From: UBA1081 sp964613045
GTDB taxonomy: Bacteria; Bacillota; Clostridia; Oscillospirales; Acutalibacteraceae
Direction: 5' to 3'
Length of the DNA: 6,517 bases
Assembly (NCBI GenBank): GCA_964613045.1
Contig: CAZTFS010000110.1
Location: 1-6,517 of the forward strand
Below are positions 1 through 5,397 of this stretch, piece after piece. Both the position numbers and the translations under genes were made by a program. Below the pieces are notes generated by a model. It did no database searches and was not told the DNA's origin. It worked only from the letters and a program-made list of their open reading frames with translations. The stretch's first letter is position 1, and every line of letters begins with the position of its first letter.

Positions 1-30
1 TGTACATTGTAAATTGTAAATTGTTCATTG
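1..30. repeat. AT-rich heptamer tandem array, left edge
   Basis: Four head-to-tail 7-bp units start at position 2 on the plus strand: GTACATT, GTAAATT, GTAAATT, GTTCATT. The innermost unit carries GTT instead of GTA. The same unit family recurs in inverted orientation at 6485-6517. The array sits at the very edge of the window, so it may extend further left. It is non-coding and lies downstream of the minus-strand gene, where no GC-rich terminator hairpin is visible. Its function is unknown; a multicopy intergenic repeat is the simplest reading. Confidence 0.8.
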
Positions 31-52
31 AAACGGTTCGACAAATTATTGT

Positions 53-241
53 TTAGTTTTGTTTTCTTACAATTCTGTATTCATCATCATCCCTGTAATA
101 GGGGCAGTTGCCGAATGATCCTGTGAGAAAATGCATCATTTCATCTTCGTCCAGATCCGTTTCGCAGTAATATGAATCATAGATTTCATCATATACGTAA
201 TTTTCACAGGTTTCGCAGTTCGTAACCTTCTTTTTGTTCAT
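53..241 (-). CDS. Small four-cysteine protein, DUF6472-like (62 aa)
   Basis: This is a short acidic protein with a CETC motif (C9, C12) and two further cysteines (C26, C46), a spacing that could hold one metal ion. It is rich in Tyr, Asp and Glu and ends in a basic tail. From memory it resembles the small clostridial family named DUF6472, whose function is unknown; that name is recall, not a search result. I chose the ATG at 241 rather than the upstream in-frame GTG at 250, because a GGAAG ribosome site (complement of 250-254) lies 8 nt before the ATG and would overlap the GTG. No signal peptide or membrane segment is visible, so it is probably cytoplasmic. It is transcribed divergently from the peptidase gene and appears to be a single-gene unit. 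Confidence 0.85.
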   Translation of the reverse strand: MNKKKVTNCETCENYVYDEIYDSYYCETDLDEDEMMHFLTGSFGNCPYYRDDDEYRIVRKQN

Positions 242-261
242 AACGATCACTTCCGTAATTT

Positions 262-290
262 ATTTTATCATGAAAAACATCTGACCGCAA
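262..290 (-). promoter_or_regulatory. Candidate sigma-A-type promoter for the small Cys protein
   Basis: Read on the minus strand, TTGCGG (285-290) and TAAAAT (262-267) are separated by 17 nt. The predicted start near 255 would leave a leader of about 14 nt that just contains the GGAAG ribosome site. The -35 box is weak and the -10 is good. The call rests on spacing and position only. Confidence 0.45.
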
Positions 291-299
291 TAAAAACTA

Positions 300-327
300 T
301 TGCAATTTTTCAACTTTTTGGTATACT
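300..327 (+). promoter_or_regulatory. Extended -10 promoter giving a leaderless transcript
   Basis: A TTGCAA -35-like box (300-305) and a TATACT -10 box (322-327) are 16 nt apart, and TGG before the -10 makes it an extended -10 (TGnTATACT). A transcript would start near 334, and the ATG of the next gene is at 335. No Shine-Dalgarno sequence is present in the preceding 20 nt, which fits a leaderless mRNA. Confidence 0.55.
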
Positions 328-334
328 TATATTT

Positions 335-865
335 ATGGAATATGAAATAATAAGAACAAAAAGAAAAACATTGGCACTTGAGATAACTTCACAGGGTAAA
401 GTTCTCGTGCGGTCACCGATAAGGTGCAGTGAGAAAATTATAGAGGCTTTTGTCCTCAGACATGATGACTGGATAAAGCGAAATCTTGCAAAATGTGAAG
501 AACGGCGTAAAAATGCCGCAGTTTTTGAGATAAGTGAAGCTGACAGGGATAAATATATCCGTCTGGCGAAGGAATATCTGCCCGAAAGAACCGCTTACTG
601 GAGTGCGGTTACGGGATTAACTCCGTCTTATGTTAAAATAACATCTGCCCGGAAGCGTTACGGCAGTTGCAACGGTAAAAACGGTATATGTTATTCTTTC
701 CGTGTGATGGCTTATCCCGAAAAGACGATAGACTATGTTATTGTCCACGAGCTTGCTCACATAAAGCATAAAGATCACGGTACTGATTTTTATAAGCTTA
801 TTGAAAAATATATCCCCGATTACAGGGAAGATGAGAAAATACTGAAACATAAAGGAGATAAATGA
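335..865 (+). CDS. YgjP/SprT-type zinc metallopeptidase (M48-like, 176 aa)
   Basis: This is a predicted cytoplasmic zinc-dependent peptidase of the YgjP-like (DUF45) family. The N-terminus (about 1-50) has the family pattern of a short beta region with RKTLALEI and KVLVRSP followed by an alpha segment ending in DDWI. The catalytic part carries RYGSC (about 108-112, usually RWGSC in the family), then the zinc motif HELAH (138-142, catalytic E139) and a third likely ligand H148 in KDHG. No signal peptide or membrane segment is seen. The start fits the family N-terminus although no ribosome site precedes it; the promoter places the mRNA 5' end at the ATG. Its TGA (863-865) is one base from the next ATG, so the downstream SecB-like gene is almost certainly co-transcribed. 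The physiological substrate is unknown for most members of this family. Confidence 0.9.
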   Translation: MEYEIIRTKRKTLALEITSQGKVLVRSPIRCSEKIIEAFVLRHDDWIKRNLAKCEERRKNAAVFEISEADRDKYIRLAKEYLPERTAYWSAVTGLTPSYVKITSARKRYGSCNGKNGICYSFRVMAYPEKTIDYVIVHELAHIKHKDHGTDFYKLIEKYIPDYREDEKILKHKGDK

Positions 866-866
866 A

Positions 867-1304
867 ATGGCAAAAGCAATTATGCAGGGTTTCAAGGTTA
901 CAAATGTTGATTTTTCAAATAATATCAGACAACAGAAGAAGATCGAGCTGGGATTCAGTTATTCGTACAATGTAAAATATTCAAATAAGAATACATGCGT
1001 CGGTGAGTTTACCGCAAAAATAACTGATAAAAACGATCCCGATGAATTTAAGATAACTGTCACAGGTTCGGGAATCTTCAGATTTGAAGCAGATGCTCAG
1101 AAGGAAAAGCTTCATGTTGAGACCTACAATGACGTGTTCCCTTATATGCGATCCTTCGTAACCACTCTTACATCAAATGCGGGTATGCCTCCTATTATCA
1201 TTCCGTTTATTGACATCTCAAAAAAAGAGATATACCGTGTTGAAATGGATAAAAACGGCAGACCTCAATCTGCTGACGATTTTATAAATCCCTACGCTGA
1301 ATAA
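867..1304 (+). CDS. SecB-like chaperone domain protein (145 aa)
   Basis: The protein has the length and layout of a SecB-fold subunit: an antiparallel beta region (about 25-85), then the block YNDVFPYMRSFVTTLTSNAG (87-106) followed by MPPIIIPFIDI (107-117). This matches the conserved SecB core, where FPY.R....LT...G.PP...P precedes and enters the main helix. Canonical SecB is a tetrameric holdase that keeps preproteins unfolded for SecA; SecB-like relatives also act as chaperones of toxin-antitoxin systems. An AAAGGAG site at 851-857 lies 9 nt before the ATG at 867. An out-of-frame ATG at 862 overlaps the upstream stop and is not used. No toxin-antitoxin pair is adjacent, so a solitary or peptidase-linked chaperone is more likely than a TA chaperone. 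The assignment rests on one motif block and is moderate. Confidence 0.7.
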   Translation: MAKAIMQGFKVTNVDFSNNIRQQKKIELGFSYSYNVKYSNKNTCVGEFTAKITDKNDPDEFKITVTGSGIFRFEADAQKEKLHVETYNDVFPYMRSFVTTLTSNAGMPPIIIPFIDISKKEIYRVEMDKNGRPQSADDFINPYAE

Positions 1305-1316
1305 GGATGAAGTTTT

Positions 1317-2594
1317 ATGTATACAGTTGATTCCGCAGAAAAAATTGAGAACACTGCTCCCGTCGGTATTTATGACTGCAGTGACGGTGTTTCTATGCTT
1401 CTGTATAAGGATGTGGGTGAGGATAGCTTTTTTGCTTATGAAAAACAGCTTGAAAGCTCAGGCTGGTCGTTGTCCGATAACACAGATATCGCAGGTAATA
1501 TTCATTTTACGCTGACAAAAAGCGATATGCTTCTTCAGCTTTACCGTTCTGTTGACGGCGACGTCAGGCTTGTTGCCGATAATTATACGAAACCCGTCTG
1601 CAATAAGCCCGTAAGCACGGAAAAACGCTGTAATACCGAGCTTTTTCAGTTTGAAACGGATCACAGCCTTATAGATTGCGGCATGTGTTACATAATCAGA
1701 TGTGCAGACAACAGCTTTTTTGTAATAGACAGTGCACATTTTTATTCTATCCGTGACAATGACAGGATTCATGATTTTTTAAGAAGTATGACTCCCGAAA
1801 ATGAAAAAATTCGTATTGCAGGCTGGTTTGTCAGTCACGGTCATGAGGATCATTTTTCAAAATTCAAGGATTACCTGTTGTATAACCGAGCCGATACCGA
1901 GATCGAGTGCATCTATATGAATCTTATCTCATCTGAACACCGAGATTCGATCAACTGGATGGATTCGGGTAAGCGGATGATGGAAAATTTCAGAAAAGTT
2001 GCAAATGACAGTGGTATTCCCATTGTAAAACTGCATACGGGGCAGCGTTTTTATGTCAGAAATCTTGAATTTGAAGTTCTTTGCTGTCATGAAGATGTTT
2101 ACCCTGAATCCAACAGGGATTTCAATAATTCGAGTGTTGTCCTTATGCTGAAAGCCGAGGGTAATAAAATTCTTTTCCCCGGTGATGCAAGCGATGTTGA
2201 AAGCCGTATTCTTGAAGAAAGATACGGAGATTATCTTAAATGCGATATCGTTCAGCTTTCTCATCACGGTCATAACGGTACTTCCGAGCAGTTTTATCGT
2301 TATGCAGATGCAAAAGTTGTGCTGTGCCCGAATACTCAGATAAAAATTGATGAGGAATTCCCCCGTTTCAAGGCAAACAGGGTAGCCCATGAAATTGCAG
2401 ATGAGTTTTATGTGTCGTCAAACGGTACGGTGAAGCTGACTCTGCCTTACGCAGCCGGAACTGCTGAAATATTCCCTGATGAAACAACTGAGGATTTTGA
2501 GGGAATCAAACAGTTGTGGAATTATGAGTACACTGATGAATTTAAAAAGAAACATAATGAAGAATTTGAAGCAAGGCGAACGAAAAAGCAGTGA
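1317..2594 (+). CDS. ComEC-like MBL-fold hydrolase, stand-alone (425 aa)
   Basis: This is a soluble metallo-beta-lactamase fold protein most like the C-terminal domain of the DNA-uptake protein ComEC/Rec2, but without its membrane channel. The metal-binding motif is HGHEDH (H174, H176, D178, H179). The ComEC-type DFNNSSVVLML follows (about 268-278), then FPGD (287-290, D290 a likely bridging ligand) and LSHHGHNG (314-321), the typical ComEC SHHG signature. Residues 1-100 form a separate alpha/beta region of unknown function, and the last 50 residues are charged, ending in a Lys/Arg-rich tail. There is no signal peptide or transmembrane segment. The start ATG follows an AAGGATGA site (1303-1310) that overlaps the stop of the SecB-like gene, so translation is probably coupled. 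The substrate cannot be named; nuclease or phosphodiesterase activity is the family expectation. No terminator is visible before the assembly gap. Confidence 0.88.
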   Translation: MYTVDSAEKIENTAPVGIYDCSDGVSMLLYKDVGEDSFFAYEKQLESSGWSLSDNTDIAGNIHFTLTKSDMLLQLYRSVDGDVRLVADNYTKPVCNKPVSTEKRCNTELFQFETDHSLIDCGMCYIIRCADNSFFVIDSAHFYSIRDNDRIHDFLRSMTPENEKIRIAGWFVSHGHEDHFSKFKDYLLYNRADTEIECIYMNLISSEHRDSINWMDSGKRMMENFRKVANDSGIPIVKLHTGQRFYVRNLEFEVLCCHEDVYPESNRDFNNSSVVLMLKAEGNKILFPGDASDVESRILEERYGDYLKCDIVQLSHHGHNGTSEQFYRYADAKVVLCPNTQIKIDEEFPRFKANRVAHEIADEFYVSSNGTVKLTLPYAAGTAEIFPDETTEDFEGIKQLWNYEYTDEFKKKHNEEFEARRTKKQ

Positions 2595-2608
2595 GTGATA
2601 CAAAACCG

Positions 2609-2629
2609 TTCAATTAACTGTTGACTTTT
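2609..2629. repeat. Left copy of 21-bp direct repeat beside the gap
   Basis: This segment is identical to 2730-2750 on the other side of the N run. Internally it shows a degenerate 7-bp period (ATTAACT then GTTGACT). It lies 14 nt after the stop of the MBL gene. Confidence 0.9.
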
Positions 2630-2729
2630 NNNNNNNNNNNNNNNNNNNNNNNNNNNNNNNNNNNNNNNNNNNNNNNNNNNNNNNNNNNNNNNNNNNNNNN
2701 NNNNNNNNNNNNNNNNNNNNNNNNNNNNN
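2630..2729. other. Assembly gap (100 N)
   Basis: The run is exactly 100 N, the usual placeholder for a scaffold join of unknown size. Identical 21-bp sequence on both sides means the real distance could be far from 100 bp: the two contigs may simply overlap by 21 bp, or a longer repeat array may lie between them. Any terminator of the first transcription unit, or extra repeat units, would be hidden here. Confidence 0.97.
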
Positions 2730-2750
2730 TTCAATTAACTGTTGACTTTT
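2730..2750. repeat. Right copy of 21-bp direct repeat beside the gap
   Basis: This is an exact copy of 2609-2629. Its TTGACT (2742-2747) also serves as the probable -35 box of the following gene, so the repeat edge and the promoter coincide. Confidence 0.9.
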
Positions 2751-2770
2751 AATAAAAATTATTTTATTAT
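2742..2770 (+). promoter_or_regulatory. Sigma-A-type promoter of the surface-protein operon
   Basis: TTGACT (2742-2747) and TATTAT (2765-2770) are 17 nt apart, close to the vegetative consensus. Transcription would start near 2777, giving a leader of about 32 nt that carries a perfect AGGAGG (2795-2800). An alternative TATAAT at 2770-2775 is 22 nt from the -35 box and is less likely. The spacer and flanks are almost pure A/T. Confidence 0.7.
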
Positions 2771-2794
2771 ATAATGGTAATCATGGCTTGATTC

Positions 2795-2800
2795 AGGAGG
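2795..2800 (+). promoter_or_regulatory. AGGAGG ribosome binding site that fixes the start at 2809
   Basis: A full-consensus site lies 8 nt before the ATG at 2809. It overlaps the codons that a TTG start at 2788 would use, so the upstream TTG is not the real start. Confidence 0.9.
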
Positions 2801-2808
2801 TCGTGGAA

Positions 2809-5322
2809 ATGAAAAAAATCTTAAAAAAAGTAATTGCTGTTTTTATGGTGGTTATTATGGCAGTTGTCTGTGTCCCCGTTGTGGATATGGACGGCATATT
2901 CAGCATTGAAGCTGAAGCTGCAACCTATAGCGGAAGCTTAGGCGGTAATGTGAAATGGTCCTATGATACATCCAGTAAACAGCTTACTGTTTCCGGTTCA
3001 GGAAATATGTCCAATTATACATCAATTCCGAGTGATTTCACAAAGTATCGTGTAGGTATTGCGAATCTTGATGCAAAAAATTATATATACAATCACGCTA
3101 CAAAAATTGTGATAAATAACGGTGTTACAAGTATTGGTAATTTTGTTTTTGCAGGTTTTACAAAATTAACATCTGTTACTATTGCCGGTTCCGTAACTTC
3201 TGTCGGTTCTGATGCATTCAAGGGCTGTACAGCTCTTTCGTCCGTAACGATATCTTCAGGTGTAAAGACGATAGGCGAGCGTGCATTCTACGGCTGTACA
3301 TCACTTAAGAGTATTACAATTCCCGGCTCTGTTACAACTTTAAGCAAATCTGCATTTGAAGGTTGTACATCTTTGTCATCCGTAAAGCTTAATTCGGGAC
3401 TTACATCCATCGGTGAATACTGCTTTAAGAATACAAAGTTTGCTAATATATCAGTTCCCGCAACTGTTACAAGCATCGGTGATTATGCTTTTTCGGGTAT
3501 TTCAAATCCTGTATTCACATGTGCTTACGGTGATACTGCTCACAATTACTGTAAGAAGAATTCATACAAATATAAGTTTACAGCTCCCATTATGATAATT
3601 GAGCATTCGTTTGATACGGATGAAATGACGGTGGATGTTGTGCTTAAGCTTCTCTATGACAGCACAAGCGGTGCGGCGATCAATGCAGGTAACTTCACCT
3701 TTACATATAATGATTCCGTAATTGTTGTTGCTCCCGATTCAGGTTATGAGTATACAGACAATGCCGGCGTTTCAAAGGCTGTTGTTTACGGTGATAATAA
3801 AGTTTCGGTTGCTGTTATGGCTGAGTCTGCCGCTTCTTATACTACAGAAGGCTATGAAACTTACTACACTCTTGCAGAGCTTTCATTTAAAGTAAACGGT
3901 CAGTCTGATACTGCTGATCTTACTCTTACTGCTGACACTCTTATGCTCAATGGCTCAAAGCAGAGTGCGGCAGCAGCAGATGTCAGCATCAACCTTCATA
4001 AGTATGATGCTGCAACAATAACAAAATATGCAACCTGCTGTGAAAAGGGTTCAATGTATTACACTTGTACTCTTTGTCAGAAGAAAGTTGTTGAGGATAT
4101 TGATCTTAATACGTCTAATCATTCAGGCGGTACTGAGCTTGTAAATGTAATTACTGAAACTTGCGGTACTGCAGGTTATACAGGAGATACATACTGTCTC
4201 GGTTGCGGAAATCTTATCTCTGAGGGTAAGGATATCCCTGCAACAGGTAATCATTCTTATTCATCTGCTGTTACAACAACAGCTACTTGCAGTGCAACAG
4301 GCGTTAAAGCTTATACATGTTCAGTTTGCGGTGATGATTATACTGAGACTGTGGATAAGGATGCTTCCAATCATTCCGGTTCTGATGTTGTAAAAGATGT
4401 TAAAACCGCAACATGCGGAGCTGACGGCTACACAGGCGATACATATTGTTCCGATTGCGGTGTTAAGACTGCAACAGGTACTGTTATCAAAGCTACGGGC
4501 GAGCACAAGACTGAGGTAAGAAACGCAGTTGCTGCAACATGTGATACAGACGGCTACACAGGCGATACATATTGTACTGAATGCAATGAAATGATCGAAG
4601 CAGGTTCAGTAATAAAAGCTGCCGACGGTCATGCTTATGAAAGTGAAGCTGTTACGGTTGCCGGATGTCTGACTGATGGTGAGGTCAGATACACATGTTC
4701 GGTTTGCGGTGACACATATACTGAAATTGTTTCCGCTACAGGTCATTCTTATGCAGCAACAGTTACACAGCCCACATGTACGTCTGCCGGTTATACAGTT
4801 TATACATGCTCTGTATGTTCGGCTTCTTACAGAGGCGATAATGTTGCATCTCTCGGTCATGATTTTGACGAGAACGGAAAATGTACACGCTGTGATGAAG
4901 TTTCCGTCACAAGCATTGCATTTAAAGACGAAAACATTACAGTTGACAACGAGACGATGACCGTTGTTTCAAAGAAGGCAAATGTTAAAGTTGCAGATCT
5001 TCTCGCTTTAGTCGATGGCGAAGGCTGGATCGTTACTGATGCTCAGGGAAATGCTGTAGCTGATGATAAGCTTGCATATACAGGCTGTATGATCAGACAT
5101 GCTTCGGGAACTGCAGAATATACATATGTTATTCTCGGTGATGTCAGTATGGACGGTAAGGTCACGGCTGCCGATGCAAGACTTGTTCTTCGTGCCTCCG
5201 CAAACCTTCAGACGATGGATCAAATTCAGAAAATCGCAGCTGATGCAGACCGAAACGATAAGGTCTCAGCTTCTGATGCACGTATGATACTCAGAGTTTC
5301 TGCAGGTATTGCGACATTCTGA
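2809..5322 (+). CDS. Secreted LRR (BspA-type) / cohesin-like / Cys-repeat / dockerin protein (837 aa)
   Basis: This is a predicted extracellular modular protein. Residues 1-38 form a Sec signal peptide (KK..KK basic start, hydrophobic core, cleavage near IEAEAA). Residues 39-70 match the short beta module that often precedes clostridial BspA repeats. Residues 106-257 hold about five and a half LRR_5 units of 23 residues (VTSIG..AF.GC.SL..V.I), with a terminal cap. Residues 259-398 look like a cohesin-type beta sandwich (INAGNFTFTYNDSVIVV, then YTLAELSFKV). Residues 399-698 are Cys-rich repeats. Residues 699-774 form a pre-dockerin beta domain. Residues 776-837 are a type I dockerin with two calcium loops (D778, S780, D782, D789 and D812, D814, N816, D823) and paired DAR.(V/I)LR helices. 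The dockerin predicts attachment to a cohesin-bearing scaffold; the LRR suggests adhesion. No sortase motif is present. It shares an operon with the phosphoesterase 75 bp downstream. There is no terminator in that 75-bp spacer. Confidence 0.93.
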   Translation: MKKILKKVIAVFMVVIMAVVCVPVVDMDGIFSIEAEAATYSGSLGGNVKWSYDTSSKQLTVSGSGNMSNYTSIPSDFTKYRVGIANLDAKNYIYNHATKIVINNGVTSIGNFVFAGFTKLTSVTIAGSVTSVGSDAFKGCTALSSVTISSGVKTIGERAFYGCTSLKSITIPGSVTTLSKSAFEGCTSLSSVKLNSGLTSIGEYCFKNTKFANISVPATVTSIGDYAFSGISNPVFTCAYGDTAHNYCKKNSYKYKFTAPIMIIEHSFDTDEMTVDVVLKLLYDSTSGAAINAGNFTFTYNDSVIVVAPDSGYEYTDNAGVSKAVVYGDNKVSVAVMAESAASYTTEGYETYYTLAELSFKVNGQSDTADLTLTADTLMLNGSKQSAAAADVSINLHKYDAATITKYATCCEKGSMYYTCTLCQKKVVEDIDLNTSNHSGGTELVNVITETCGTAGYTGDTYCLGCGNLISEGKDIPATGNHSYSSAVTTTATCSATGVKAYTCSVCGDDYTETVDKDASNHSGSDVVKDVKTATCGADGYTGDTYCSDCGVKTATGTVIKATGEHKTEVRNAVAATCDTDGYTGDTYCTECNEMIEAGSVIKAADGHAYESEAVTVAGCLTDGEVRYTCSVCGDTYTEIVSATGHSYAATVTQPTCTSAGYTVYTCSVCSASYRGDNVASLGHDFDENGKCTRCDEVSVTSIAFKDENITVDNETMTVVSKKANVKVADLLALVDGEGWIVTDAQGNAVADDKLAYTGCMIRHASGTAEYTYVILGDVSMDGKVTAADARLVLRASANLQTMDQIQKIAADADRNDKVSASDARMILRVSAGIATF
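4006..4899 (+). repeat. Cys-rich tandem repeats in the surface protein (about 7.5 units)
   Basis: Units of 38-43 residues each contain C-x(9 or 10)-C-x2-C followed by a His in NHS, GEH or GH. Two subtypes are visible. One reads TC...GYTGDTYC..C with a 10-residue spacer (residues about 441-483, 525-567, 568-609). The other reads C...G...YTC..C with a 9-residue spacer (about 399-439, 484-524, 610-647, 648-685). A half unit (686-698) keeps only CTRC. Three Cys plus one His per unit could make a zinc knuckle or disulfides. I do not know a family name for it. Confidence 0.85.
4423..4575 (+). repeat. 27-bp exact direct repeat inside the Cys-repeat region
   Basis: Positions 4423-4449 and 4549-4575 are identical, 126 bp (42 codons) apart and in frame. 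They encode DGYTGDTYC in two neighbouring units. Identity at synonymous sites points to recent duplication of one unit or to gene conversion. Confidence 0.85.
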
Positions 5323-5397
5323 AGCATATAAATAATGTAAACCTGTTTCGGTGCAAAACCGGAGCTGAATATAAAACACGAAAGGTGACAAAACAAA

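Noticed and set aside
1..30. CRISPR-like array at the left edge
   Set aside because: Units are 7 bp and contiguous, with no spacers of constant length and no cas genes.
862..864. ATG overlapping the stop codon of the peptidase gene
   Set aside because: It is out of frame with the SecB-like protein; the ATG at 867 is in frame and has a ribosome site 9 nt upstream.
867..1304. Chaperone of a toxin-antitoxin-chaperone system
   Set aside because: The neighbouring genes are a peptidase and an MBL hydrolase; neither resembles a HigBA-type toxin or antitoxin.
1929..2390. Minus-strand frame of 153 codons inside the MBL gene
   Set aside because: It lies wholly within a gene with clear family motifs, has no ribosome site and shows no recognisable domain.
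1317..2594. Natural-competence ComEC gene
   Set aside because: The protein has no transmembrane segments or OB-type N-terminal domain of ComEC; only the hydrolase part is shared.
2522..2734. Minus-strand open frame running through the N run
   Set aside because: Half of it is N and the rest lies antisense to the end of the MBL gene; it is an artefact of reading through the gap.
2788..2808. TTG start that would add seven residues to the surface protein
   Set aside because: AGGAGG at 2795-2800 lies inside this extension and is placed 8 nt before the ATG at 2809, which also begins a proper signal peptide.
4606..4860. Antisense Cys-rich open frame in the repeat region
   Set aside because: It is a shadow of the repeated Cys codons on the plus strand.
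5347..5363. Hairpin between the surface protein and phosphoesterase genes
   Set aside because: CGGT pairs with ACCG around a 5-nt loop, with one wobble and one A-T pair beyond; there is no T run, so it is too weak for a terminator and too small for a riboswitch.
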